Notes under the pieces: model-generated
The model's database searches: none
What the model saw: only the letters and a program-made list of their open reading frames with translations
What the model was told of the DNA's origin: nothing
In this document: positions 26,001 to 36,759 of the stretch, piece after piece
Layout of the letters: every line of letters begins with the position of its first letter
Numbering within the stretch: position 1 is the stretch's first letter
Program-made: the position numbers and the translations under genes
Assembly (NCBI GenBank): GCA_035236585.1
Contig: CP141138.1
Span: forward strand, 32,189,437-32,253,436
DNA from: Warburgia ugandensis
Lineage: Eukaryota > Streptophyta > Magnoliopsida > Canellales > Canellaceae
DNA: 64,000 bases
Direction: 5' to 3'

Positions 26001-26148
26001 ATTCATGTCATGTTAGGGTTGCCATACTTTTAAGAAGCTTGAGATGATTTTTATTTTTACTTACAAACTAATATACAAATGCATATTCATTTGCAAGTAG
26101 GACAGAAATAACAAAATCATCTTCAAGTTCTTCTTTGCCAGCTAGCAC

Positions 26149-26831
26149 TTGATGCAAGACCCTTCTCCTTTTTCATCTGGGCTTAGGACAAGTTTATCGA
26201 AGAACCAATTTGGTTTCATGCCTAGCAGGTCTACCATGAAAGCTATTTTCTTACTAAGGCAATTGATAGAGAAATATAGGGAGAAGAGAAAAGATCTCCA
26301 CATGGTCTTTATCGATTTAAAGAAAGCTTATGATAAAGTCCCTAGAGAGTTAATATTGAGGGATATATAGGCATAATAAAAGATGTATCAGGGAGCTGTA
26401 ACAAATGTTAAGACCACTAGTGGTGAGACCGGTGATTTTTCCTATCAATGCATAAATTGCACCAAGGATCGGCGTTGAGCCCATACCTTTTAGCATTGGT
26501 TATGGATGAGTTAACAAAACATTTGCATGAAGAGATTCCATGGTACATGTTATTTGCAGATGATATAACCTTACTTGATGAGACAAGAGAGGGCATAAAC
26601 ACAAAGATAGAGTTATGGAGAGAAGCATTAGAATTCAAAGGATTTAAAATTAGCCTAACTAAGACACAATATATGAAATGCAATTTTGTCAATGAGAGTA
26701 GGAGTGGAACACCAGTTAAGATTGATAACCAAGAAGTCTTAGTAAAAAACCACTTTCAGTACCTAGGATTAATGATTCATAAGAGTGAAGAGATTGAGAG
26801 GAAGGTTATCTTAAGAATCCAAGCAGGTTAG
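26149..26831 (+). pseudogene. RTE reverse transcriptase, middle and 3' part
   Basis: Two frames, 26149-26370 and 26448-26831, cover reverse transcriptase blocks: '[10 protein letters not shown]', '[13 protein letters not shown]' (catalytic Asp motif), 'QGSALSPYLLALVMDEL', 'FADDI' (active-site Asp pair) and a 'FQYLGLMI' thumb block. They encode the RNA-dependent DNA polymerase used for target-primed integration. The gene is broken between the two frames and again after 26831, so it is an inactive copy. Confidence 0.85.
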
Positions 26832-27514
26832 AACAAATGGAGATGCGCATCTGGTGTTTTGTGTGATTGACAGATGCCACTCAAACTAAAAAGAAAATTC
26901 TATAGGATGGCAATAAAGCCAGCCATGCTCTATGGATCAGAGTATTAGGTAGTTAAAGAACATCATGTTCATAGAATAAGCATCGCGGAAATGAGGATAT
27001 TGAGATAGATGAGTGATAAGACAAGAAAGGATAGAATTAAGAATGAAAATATTAAAGGAAACTTAAGGGTAGCACTAATAGGTAACAAGATAAGAGATAT
27101 TAGACTTGCATAGTTTGAACATGTCTAAAGGAAATTAAAAACAACATCAATTAGGAGAGAGGCAATGCAAGTTGAAGGTTCTAAAAAGGCAAGGGGAAGG
27201 CCCAAAAAAACATAGATAGAAGTGGTGAGAAATGATTTAAAAACTTTAAGAGTAAATGAAGCCATGGTGCTTAAGAGAGAGAGGAATGGAGGAATACGAT
27301 TCACATGGCTAACCCCTAATTGAAATAAGGTCTTGATGATGATGATCCTCCCTATGAATTTGACCCTATACAATACCACAATTGATTAACTGTGCACTCA
27401 CAAGAATAAACGCAAATAAAATATAAGACTTAGAGCTTATGATTAAACCATTGAAGAAAAGCCAAAAGAAAAAAAATTAAAAATGAAAATTTGTAAAATA
27501 AAAACTCACAAAGC

Positions 27515-27688
27515 TTGACGTAGAAAGCTCCCACATATGCAGGATTCAAAGAAGGGATAGGTCACAAAAGGGTATACAATACGCAACCAAACCTTACATT
27601 TTTGTAAGAGACAACTTTCACACCTTGAACCCATAACCTCCAAGTCACACAACAACAACTAAACCATTGCTCCAAGGCTCCCTTCCTT
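27515..27688 (-). mobile_element. Au-type SINE, nearly complete
   Basis: Read on the minus strand from about 27688, 'gagccttggagcaatggttt' (box A region) is followed by 'ggttatgggttcaaggtgtg' (box B region), then 'ttacaaaaatgtaaggtttg', 'gcgtattgtatacccttttg' and 'atgtgggagctttct'. This is the order of the plant Au SINE, which is about 180 bp and tRNA-derived. The minus frame 27562-27918 runs through it and is not a gene. The SINE lies downstream of the trihelix gene's last exon, in the same orientation as the gene. Confidence 0.8.
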
Positions 27689-28707
27689 GAAAAATGTAAT
27701 GCCAAAAAAAGATAGGTTTTAGATGAAAAAAATAAAATAAAAATAATAATGAAAAAGATGGTTATTTTGAAAGTATGACATGGCTCACGAGAAATACAGA
27801 TACTTTTCAGCAAAAATGGAAAAAGGCAACGTAGCAAATGGCCAGCTGTAAAAGGATTATAAGAACCTTGGACGAAGAGTATATCCAAAAAGAATATCAT
27901 CATCAAATATTCGCTCATTTTCCTACAAATTGAGATAATTCAGCACTAAGCCAATCACTAACAATGGAATCAATTTAAAGCCCACCACAGTGATGTTTCC
28001 AATCCTGAGATTAGCAATGTAAAACTCTGATGCAAATTGAAGGCAAGCTAGGAAACCTGCTTGTTGAAATAAAACTTAAAATTCATAAAAGGATAAATAC
28101 TTGAAATGTTTCTTCATAGCAAAAGCTGCAAAACCATTAGAGGAAAATAATGACTAAGATTATGAATAAAATAATAGAAACTGGTTGGTTTCTAACAGTT
28201 GATGGTTGTTTGGTACTTGGAAGCCGAAACTTTATGAACTCACTTGCATAGGTAGGTAACTAAACTTTACATAATTATGTCAAAATTTAACACGTTCCCC
28301 ATGAATGTATTACATGCCTTTACTTCACGAACAAGATCCAGATTACCTGTCATCCTAATCAAATGAACTGTTGCTTTCATATACGCAACTTGATCTAGAA
28401 AAGAGAAGTACAAGCCAGAAGGATAAGTTCACTGAAATTAACTTAATAATATAAAAAGGAACAATTCTAGCCCCCCTAGTGATACACTCTAGTATGTACA
28501 GGAGAAAAAAGACAAACAAAAACTTGCTTAAAAGAATATGCAGTATCCCAAATCGACGCTCACTACCAAACAACAACGTTGCACCACGGTCACCTGGTGC
28601 TGAGAGTTTGAAAGGACTGCAGAAAAGACGTTTCACAGCACTAGCTTGCTGCCAAAATCAGCAAAAGATATCATACTTGTAGCTTGCTTCCAAGATCAAC
28701 GTCAGGC
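27689..28707 (-). other. 3' flank and probable 3' UTR of the trihelix gene
   Basis: If the exon 2 model is right, the mRNA continues below 28708 on the minus strand. The next roughly 350 bases are U-rich in the sense direction, as plant 3' UTRs are. No clear AATAAA was found. The minus frame 28355-28636 has no domain and fits untranslated sequence. The rest shows nothing recognisable. Confidence 0.4.
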
Positions 28708-28730
28708 TCACTGCAGCGACAACTTTTTCC
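28708..28730 (-). CDS. Trihelix gene, inferred last coding exon
   Basis: On the minus strand a branch-point-like ctaac (in ttaactaacatg) lies about 20 nt before gcttgcatcag, and the exon starts at 28730. Joined to the single base left over from exon 1 (35299), it completes a Gly codon and reads K-K-L-S-L-Q-stop, with the stop at 28710-28708. The protein then ends ...KYSSIAGKKLSLQ at 293 residues. A short final exon with a GKK motif is what I recall for SIP1-clade trihelix proteins, while the unspliced tail ([17 protein letters not shown]) is unlike them. An alternative acceptor at 29053 cannot be excluded without transcripts. Confidence 0.55.
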
Positions 28731-29999
28731 CTGATGCAAGCATGTTAGTTAAGAACCATTCACTCTAGAACAACAGCAGTCAAAAAGATAGGCAGCTCGA
28801 AATGTTATCTACATGATGAACATTTATCAAATGCAATATTTATACCATGTCAAAAATTTCTTTACTTTTTATCCGATATCAAGCATTCCCATGAATTTCA
28901 CCATAATTACAATGTTTTTCCCCTATGTGCACTATCCTATCTCTTCACCGTCAGATGAATGCCCTTGGTGTTCCAACACTCTTAGTGTTCAGGGGTAGAG
29001 AGTGAACTCTTTGTTATGGTCATCTAGTCCTGTTGTAATGGTTCTACACCCGCCTGAAGCAAAATGAAAAGACAAGCTGATGTAATGTTGCTTATGATTC
29101 GATGCATGAGAACAATGGCAACAATCACCTAGACGTTGAGACCATAACAGAAGAAACACCGCTTTCAAGTGCACCAAGCAGCGGCAAGTCAGAAGCAATT
29201 TTATCAACAATTCAATAAACAGAAGAAACACAAAAAAAGATCAGTAAATATTAACATATGAATTGAAGATAAGAAGCCAGATAGACATATTTGGCTCCTA
29301 GTAAATATCAGAGGCAGCAAGCCTATGAAAAAGGTGGTAACAGTAAGCACACAACAATACTTTCTTTGCCTTCTCCATTGAAACAATAACCAAATAATGA
29401 TAATATAATGGTAAGGCGTGATTGACCTCTCTTAGATATTGCAAGAATGCCTTCAAGTGGCTATTTAGTCTAGACAGCCTGTCTTGTCTTCACACAAAAC
29501 CACTTTAAATTTGAAGTCACTACGACCTTCATCATTCCCCTACACTCCATATTCTCCAACACATCATTTACGTATTCTGTGACAAACAACAGTTGGTGTA
29601 TCTTTGAATGTGGCGTGCGCCACTTAATATCACCTTCAGTAGTTCGACAAACAAGCTATTCCTCCCTAACCCATTAGCAACTATGTACAGAACTAAACTT
29701 CCATCTGTATTAAAGTCAAGCTACACCATGTCACAAATATTTTTTATGATCATCAACCAATCTTCTCTAGCAGCAAGAGAAACCAGCTGCCAAAGCAGCC
29801 ATCGTGCCTTTGCACAGTCTGATTACTACCCGAGTCCCTCCGCTGCCAATATCAGGCCTAGGCCTGCTCACTAATCATTCCATTCTTCTAGCTACACCAA
29901 GCATACTCTACAGCTGCGAAGTCATCACATTATTCCTCAACAACAAAAATGTTCTGAGTTCAGACATTATGAACCGTTAGCTTGTATGAGAATTAGATG

Positions 30000-30830
30000 T
30001 CCTAATCACCACAGAGTTAGATTGAGATTTGTTATTATGGGTACAAAGAAACACCATGGTAGTATTCTAGCACAAGAAATTCACCAGTCTTAGATACAGA
30101 TCCACCGCCAAGAGATGGAAATTAGGGAAGGAATTCTAGCTCACCACCACAAGGATACAGATCTCACCACCTTGAGGATACAAAGCTACAACGCATCTCA
30201 CCACACTTGAACTCCACCAAGTGATATAAAAACATCCCAGCTGAGATGCTCTCTAGCCACTCTCAGCTCACAATGGAAAATACATCCAAATTCACCCTGA
30301 AAAATGCCTCAAACAAACACCAAAAAAACATCTTTTTGTGCTGAAATTAAACTTAACCTTCTCTAATTGATTTATAACTAAAGTATCTACATACGGAAAC
30401 AACCCCCCCACCACATATTATGCAATTACAAGCTACCAAGAAACTTTCTAAACACATATGTGCTTATTCTAAGTAGACTTTCCAAATATATCATTCAAGT
30501 AACTTCTAATTTCTTACAAAACACAATAAGCTTCTAAAATCATAAACCTCCCAGCAAGCACTTTACAAATCAGAGTTAAAATCTTTGACTAATTAACCTT
30601 TGACTCCTTGACAAGCAAAGCTTGTGGGGGGCATTTTGACTCTTTAATATTTAGAAGCTCTTGACTAGTCAATGATTGTCTTCCAAAGAATTCATCTGAT
30701 ACATCCAAGCCATCCCAATTTATGTATCCCTTCAAATTTGATCTAAGACATCCAGTTAGAGTAAAACTAGTCATCTTTCTAGTTGGCTTAAAAATGCATA
30801 CATTTTTACCAAAAACCAAATAGAAATCAT
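30000..30830 (-). repeat. LTR-like arm, minus orientation
   Basis: Its reverse complement aligns with 31020-32030. Shared blocks include 'ttgtcaagg.gtcaaag', 'gtttataa/atttataag..tagaagctt', 'gtagcttgtaattgc/gtagtttgtaattgc', 'tataaatcaatta/tatatcaatta', 'catttttcaggg' and 'ggtgagatg.gttg.agctt..tcctcaaggtggtg'. Organisation with a TATA-like motif and leader suggests a copia-type LTR. It is a fossil, and family assignment is tentative. Confidence 0.65.
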
Positions 30831-31019
30831 TGGACCCTTCTCACTAATGTTTAAAATCACTTCTTGAAACTTCTGTAACTCCAAATTTGACACAGGAGTA
30901 TCTAATGGTCCGAAAATTGATGACCAATTAAAGAAGATCAACTGTGATTTAGCTTTGGACAGTCAAGATCTATCGCAAAATCTCTTGGAATGTTCTAGTC
31001 GTGACTGTGTGAACATCAT

Positions 31020-32030
31020 TACCATTAACGGATCCAATGGCTTCGATTGGCCAAAAGAAGCATTTTTATGCCAAATCAAAAAGAAGCCTAAGTTTAGCAC
31101 TTTTGGAAGTCTTTATTAAAATCCAATGGGATGCTTGGATTGTGAAGGTTTGGATGTTTTAGATGAAGCCTTGGAGGACAAGCAAAGACCAGCCAAGAGT
31201 TTCTAAGCTTAGAAGTCAAAAAACGCCCCTCCTATAAGCTTGCCTTGTCAAGGGATCAAAGATTGACTAGTCAAACATTCTACCTCCTTTAATTTGGAAA
31301 GTCTTAGCTAGGGAGATTTATAAGTTAGAAGCTTGATATTGTCTCTTGTAAGTTAGAAGTTGCTTGGATGTAATTAATAACTCTCCAACGAAAGTTTGGC
31401 AAGTGAGTAAGTTTAGAAAATCTTAGGTTAAGGATCGTATAATTAGAAAGTTTTATGGGTTAAGCAACTAATGTATTTAGTAGTTTCTTTGGTAGTTTGT
31501 AATTGCCTAATATGAAAGGGTTGTTCCTATCTATAAATACCCTAATCGTATATCAATTAATAGAGGTTAGTTCAATTTCAATTGTAATTGCCTAATATGA
31601 AAGGGTTGTTCCTATCTATAAATACCCTAATCGTATATCAATTAATAGAGGTTAGTTCAATTTCAATTCAAGTGTGAACGATATTTTTTCCTAGTGGGTT
31701 TTGGACATTTTTCAGGGGTGGAATTATAGATGTGTTTTCCATTACGAGCTCAGACAGGCTAGAGTACATCTTAGTAAGGCGTTTCTATATCACTTATAGA
31801 CTCAATTGTGGTGAGATGTGTTGGAGCTTCTTGTCCTCAAGGTGGTGTGTATGAATCCTTGTGGAGAGAGCGTGATTCCTTCCCAAGAAGATCTGTATCT
31901 CTTGGTGTTGAGACTGTATCCAAGGGGAGTGATTTTTCTTTGTACTTGAATGCTAAGGTGGTGTTTCCATATCCGTTGAAGACTAATTTCAAACTCAACT
32001 TGTGATGGTGACTTCTTTATCCACAGATAT
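31020..32030 (+). repeat. LTR-like arm, plus orientation
   Basis: It is homologous to the reverse complement of 30000-30830, and together they form a head-to-head inverted pair with roughly 200 bp between. It contains the duplicated TATA-like ctataaataccc and ends near attccgcacttatttcaag, a sequence seen near the ends of plant copia LTRs, followed by tggtgtcaaaattgg at 32089, possibly a primer-site relic. No pol is found beside it. The frame 31808-32005 has no domain. Confidence 0.6.
31499..31668 (+). repeat. Perfect 85-bp tandem duplication
   Basis: Units 31499-31583 and 31584-31668 look identical base for base. Each begins gtaattgcctaatatg, contains tctataaataccc and ends gttcaatttcaatt. 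Perfect identity within an otherwise old repeat means the duplication is recent. Confidence 0.95.
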
Positions 32031-32255
32031 AATTGGACATTTTTATAATATTCACTAATTCCGCACTTATTTCAAGTACCCAGTTATCTGGTGTCAAAAT
32101 TGGTTGTAGATTATAGGCTCACTATTTATCAGAGGAGGAGATCAATTGAAAATTACATTTGCTAACACTTTCATAACTTCCAACAATTGGGGATATTTCA
32201 TAAATTTAACACGGCCAATATCATAATTTTAGCTGGCAACAAGTTTTTAGTCAAG

Positions 32256-32784
32256 GAATCTAAGTGGGTTGGAACTAATGGAAATGTACATTTGGAGTTT
32301 TGTGTGATCAACGAGCGTCACTTAAACTGAAAGGAAAACTCTATAGGATGGCTGTAAGGCTGGCCATGCTCTATGGATCAGAGTTTTGAGCAATTAAAGA
32401 ACAACATGTGCATATATGAGATAGTCAAAATAATAATGTTGAGATGGATGAGTGGCAAGATAAGAAAGGATAGAATTAGAAATGAAAACATTAAAGAAAA
32501 CTTAGGAATAGCACCAGTAGGTAACAAGATGAGGGAGGGCAGACTTAGATGATTTGGACATATCCAACACAGATCGAAAACAACTCCAGTCAAAAGAAGT
32601 GAGTTGATCCAAATCGAAGGCTCTAAAAGGGTTAGGGGAAGGTCCAAAAGGACATATAGAAGTGGTGAGAAAAAATTTAATAGCTTCTAGACTAAATGAA
32701 GCCATGACACTTGCTTGAGGGGAATGGGGGAACAAGATTTGTGTAGCCAACCCCTAATTGGGATAAGGCTTTGATGATGATGAG
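32256..32784 (+). mobile_element. LINE, RTE clade, 3' fragment (copy c)
   Basis: It matches copies a and b from 'ggaatctaagtgggttggaa' through 'ccatgctctatggatcagag', 'gagatggatgagtggcaaga' and 'gggataaggctttgatgatg'. It encodes the ORF2 C-terminus with stops and ends in a short gatgatga tail. It lies in the trihelix intron, antisense to the gene. No clear target duplication was found by eye. Confidence 0.85.
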
Positions 32785-35298
32785 ACTTGGGGCCTTGGGC
32801 AATGAAAACAGCTAAAATTTGGAAAAAGAGGTCTTTGCTTCTATCTCAAGCCAAAGTGATTTTGGATATACTACCATTTAAAACTTACTATTATTAGGAG
32901 TCTTGAAAGAAGAATGATTCACATCACAAGTTTCAATTCCTATAGCCTCACAATTAGTCCTGTTGCTAATAGTCTTTATCGACTCTTACTTAGCTAAAAG
33001 GGAAAGAGGGCATTCATGCTGATAACAGAGGTGTTTCTCACATATGACAATTCGAGGCATTTTGCTACGCTACAAATACATCACACAACTTCCAAAGTTT
33101 GAGAAGCTATAGAAGTTGCTTCTCTCAATCATAATAGTTCGATTCTCATGAGATCTTTGTGAATTTAGAATGTTTCATAGTTCAGGATCATCCATTCTTT
33201 TTATTTAGCTCCTGTTAATCTATTTTTCTTTTGAAGTTAGACACTTGCCCACCCATTTATAGCCTTGAATGTCGTTAATCTATTAATATTGTTGTTTGAT
33301 TATTTCCATAAGAAGCAAGCAATAGAACAAGTTAATAAGTAAGAGGTAAAAGATAATATATTGAGCTATCTTCTATAATCTTCTGTTTGTTTTAATTTTT
33401 GTGGAAAGGGTCACGCTTCATCCAAGAAAGAGAAATATGAAACAAAATTTGCATCGAAGGAAATAGGCTTCCCTTATATTAATGCCTATAAGCATCTCCT
33501 TTTGATTGGCATATTTTGGAACATGAGAAAAAGGAGTAACTTTCCAACAAAATATTAGCATCCATTTATCCCTTATGCTAGTTATACAATATGTGTCACT
33601 CAACTCTCAACGTAACTGGAGCTAACTCAACCAACACCCAACATGTGAAAAGATAATCACGCCTTCTTATCTCCAACAACTCCAGCAGTCCCTGCAAGTT
33701 TTGGTTTTCCAGGGAACAACTTGATTGTGTTGGGGAGAGTTGAAATCCAACTTACTCTAATGATCTAATCTCCTTTCTAAGAAATTTTCCCATCGCATCA
33801 TCTTTGACTTCCTAACAAAATCTTGAAAGGAAGTTTGATATTCCAAACTTGTGCCTAAGCATAGCAAACTGTCCTCAAACTTTCTTATGTTTCCTTCTTC
33901 AAGCCACAAGAACCAGAGCAGCAAAAAGCAAAATGGTCCAGGGAGCTTCAGCCATTTGGAAGATAATGAAACCACCCCTAGTTAATAGTTTTCTACAACA
34001 TTGAACGAATAGAACTTATCCTGAACCAAGAGAAAGACAGCTACGTGATTGACAGAGCCTCCTTCCTCCTTGCTATATAGGCAAGATTACGTTCCCTTTT
34101 CTAGTCAATCCAGAGTGTTTATCTTTCTCATAATTCCTTCAGAATACAATAGACATCTTGTTCCTCCATGTTTGAAAACATTCACATGGAAGCAAAAGAG
34201 CCTATGATAAATTTGTTGTCGAATTTGTAACCAAGAACTTTGTCTCTGCAAATCAAGTGATCTTACTCACATATCTAACAAGATGGAAGACCAAAGTTCA
34301 CCTCAGACTTGGTAAGAAGCTGCTCGATGACATCCTTACACAACACTACACATGAACTACCTAGTCAACTGGCATCTAATTATTCAAACTTTCTATTTGA
34401 AAGCTATCTAAATGTCGAGATAAAACTGAAATCAGAGGAAAAGACACCTAAGCAGTAGCATGTACTCTACTTCCTCAGAATCTGCTAGGCACAAATACCA
34501 ATGTCCACGTAATCTTCTTTTTTGAGTTTATCTATAAGAACCTCAAACTAATGAAACATATGCCCTATTAGTCAAGGAGACGAGTCATGACAATATACTT
34601 GTAGTAGAGAATCAATTATATCACTCAATCCAATATATCTTCGTACTACACAGCCAAGCAAGCCTAGAGGTTCTCAATCAAAAATCATTTCCAAGCACAT
34701 ACTAACATTAGCTGCTGTTTTCACTTACCAATGACCAAGTCAAACTGAACAACAAAGTGAACCCCGTTTCTGTTTAAAGCAAAACAAATGGAAATCAAAA
34801 GGAATCCTCCTCGGTTTACATTAATTTCCTAGTATATAAGCTTCACACCTCAGTTTTAAACAAAACATAAAGCACGACAACAATTTGAAACAGAATGAGT
34901 GCCAAAATTTAACCAAAGATGACCTACTAACATGAACAGCAATTTTATATTAATTTATTCAACAGAATTCCAAAAGCCCACTCGCACCAGAAATTGTTTC
35001 CAGTGATACTAGCTTAGTAGCGGAATGTCGGTACTCAACTATATTCTGGTGCTAATGAACCTTAATTACCACAGTATTCTGAATCAAAATTTGTCTCCAA
35101 GAGAGGACCAATAAGAATTGGTGATTTCACTAACCGCTGACCAGGTTATGTTTGAAGATACGAGCTGTTCAAAAGCAAAACAGTTCTGCTACCACATTAT
35201 TATTATTATCCTTTCCTGGTTTTTTTTACCATGAACTTATTCCATTCAAGAAGATGACATAAAGAAAAAGCACAAGAACAGGAGTTCTGGAAGCTCAC

Positions 35299-36157
35299 CA
35301 GCAATAGAACTGTACTTAGGGCGCTTCATCTTCTCAACCTCCAGCTGCGCCTCCATAAACATCTGCATCCGCTGAAACTCCAATTCCTTAGTAAACTCCA
35401 TCCTCTGCCTCTCAAGCTCCATCATCTGCTGCTGCTTCGCACTCTCGATCCTCTCATAGATCTCTCCAAACTTCAATATCGCCCTTGCAAGCTCCCGAAA
35501 TGCACTACCACTACCTGACGCTCCTGGCAAATCCTCCACCGAGTCCTGGCGATGCTTTCTAACACCATCATCACCAACAACAACATTATTATTTAAAACA
35601 TCATTATCATCCTCATCATCTCTATTACCACCTCTCGAAGTCTCCGACGATCCAGCGGAATTCATCCTAGATTTCGAAGAAGATCCAGCCGAATATGCAA
35701 CAGAAATAGGGTTAAGGTTAGGATTTTTGACATTTTTCACTGTGAACTTCACAGAAGGGGCCGTTTTAACAAGATTTAAAAATTTTCTACTGCTATTGTT
35801 GTTAGAAATCGGAGTTGATGCTGTGGTGCCTATAAGAGAATCGAGGCGATGGTAGAAAGGCCATCTGGAAGGGGTGACTTTGGATTTCTCCACCTTGTAT
35901 TTCTTCTTGAGTGTGTCAATCCGATTTTTGCACTGGATATCCGTTTTCCGGGGTTTGTTGAGGGAATCTTGCCGGGAATTGACGGCGTCGGCGACTTCCT
36001 TCCAATCTTTCTGGCGGAGATTTCCGCGGCTTAGCTGAAGATAACGGTCGCCCCAAGCTTCGATTAGGGTTACAGTCGCGCCTTCGCTCCAGCAGTCTTC
36101 CCGGCCGCCGGTGGAAGGAGTGTGGTGGCGGGTGTACTGCGCACCCTGATCCTCCAT
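35299..36157 (-). CDS. Trihelix transcription factor, SIP1 clade (ASIL2/ENAP-like), exon 1
   Basis: Exon 1 encodes residues 1-286 and the first base of codon 287. Residues 20-110 form the trihelix DNA-binding domain: '[20 protein letters not shown]', then '[15 protein letters not shown]', then '[16 protein letters not shown]', then the fourth helix '[12 protein letters not shown]'. The hydrophobic core is Trp23, Trp52 and Ile80; the W-W-I pattern marks the SIP1 clade. A Ser/Asn/Asp-rich linker with an acidic run follows (about 170-215). Residues 220-276 form the long C-terminal helix/coiled coil of this clade ('[19 protein letters not shown]', '[20 protein letters not shown]'), used for dimerisation. 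The protein should be a nuclear GT-element-binding regulator. Start ATG at 36157 gives the usual short N-terminus. Unspliced, the frame would run to 35246. The domain is intact and its GC content exceeds that of its surroundings. Confidence 0.93.
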
Positions 36158-36480
36158 AGAGAATTTCAGTGATTGGGTTCTTCCTTTTGATGGTCGGAAT
36201 TACGGAAGGTTGAGGTGGGGATTATATTGTACGCCGGAGGCGATGCGAGGGGATAAGGAGGGATGGCATAATTGGCCGTGCATTTGGCTACCGACGACAA
36301 AGTCACGGCCGGTTGCTTTCGACATTTTTTTTGTCGTTGGAACTTTGATATTGGCACTCTGGGTGAGTCTGCAAATGGCGGTTGAACGGCCATCTGTGGG
36401 CAGTGCTGTCAGGTTCCAATTCTATCCCTGAACAACCAAATGCGGACGTGGTGAGGGTCAAGAGAAGTTCACGTCGTATT
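36158..36480 (-). promoter_or_regulatory. 5' leader and proximal promoter of the trihelix gene
   Basis: This is a GC-richer stretch directly upstream of the start codon on the minus strand. A TATA-like acaatataatcc lies near 36231-36220, about 65-75 bp before the ATG. That is close for a promoter, so transcription may start further up. A 75-codon upstream frame (36393-36166) ends 8 nt before the main ATG. No family resemblance is seen in it. The true transcription start is unknown. Confidence 0.4.
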
Positions 36481-36759
36481 TTTTTTTATACGAAGAAAAA
36501 CTTTGATCCATAAGCTATTTATCATATTTAATATGGTTTAAATAGGTTATAGATGTAAATCATGTACTGCATTGTAAAATAGCTATTTATTTCACTTACA
36601 CAAGCGCAAGCTTGTTATCTTAGATTTGAAGAGTTAGAATAGAAAGATGAACAAGTGAAATGTAAGAGTAGTTATAGAGTTTGAAATTTAAGAAGATGAA
36701 GATTTTTCGGTATTTAGAAGAAAAAAATTCAAAAAACATTTTAAAACCTGGGTTGGCAC

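Larger units (their letters stand above)
24086..27344 (+). mobile_element. LINE, RTE clade, nearly full length with inverted 5' half (copy b)
   Basis: The 5' half lies inverted at 24086-26178 (read on the minus strand). It holds 5' tandem monomers (26000-25809), an apurinic endonuclease start (frame 25854-25531 with 'ATWNIRTLTGKS' and 'QETKWKGA'), and the first third of reverse transcriptase ending near 'KLFKRVIE'. The 3' half (about 26179-27344) is direct. It holds '[16 protein letters not shown]', '[15 protein letters not shown]', the active-site 'LFADDI' block near 26550, the C-terminal region and a tgatgatgatgat tail. The two halves meet at almost the same reverse-transcriptase codon and are flanked by one 17-bp duplication. 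The total of 3.26 kb is about full RTE length. Stops and frameshifts show it is inactive. The target is Tat-like LTR sequence. Confidence 0.85.
28731..35298 (-). other. Intron of the trihelix gene (6568 bp, inferred)
   Basis: The donor is ctg|gtgagc (GT at 35298-35297) and the acceptor is cttgcatcag ending at 28731. The intron holds an inverted pair of LTR-like arms (about 30000-30830 and 31020-32030), an 85-bp duplication and a LINE 3' fragment (32256-32784). The segments 28731-29990 and 32790-35290 have no recognisable gene. Small frames there (28813-28998, 29608-29874, minus 33757-33975) lack domain signatures. Confidence 0.5.

Noticed and set aside
27562-27918. 118-codon minus-strand frame, and a tRNA-like box B (gggttcaaggt)
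   Set aside because: The frame runs through an Au SINE. The tRNA-like boxes belong to the SINE promoter, and no cloverleaf of a true tRNA gene is present.
29053-29075. Alternative splice acceptor (ttttcattttgcttcag) for the trihelix gene on the minus strand
   Set aside because: The polypyrimidine tract is good, but the encoded tail (GGCRTITTGL...) lacks the GKK-type ending of relatives. It is kept only as a possible alternative exon.
35849-36034. 61-codon plus-strand frame
   Set aside because: It is antisense to the trihelix DNA-binding domain exon and has no independent support.
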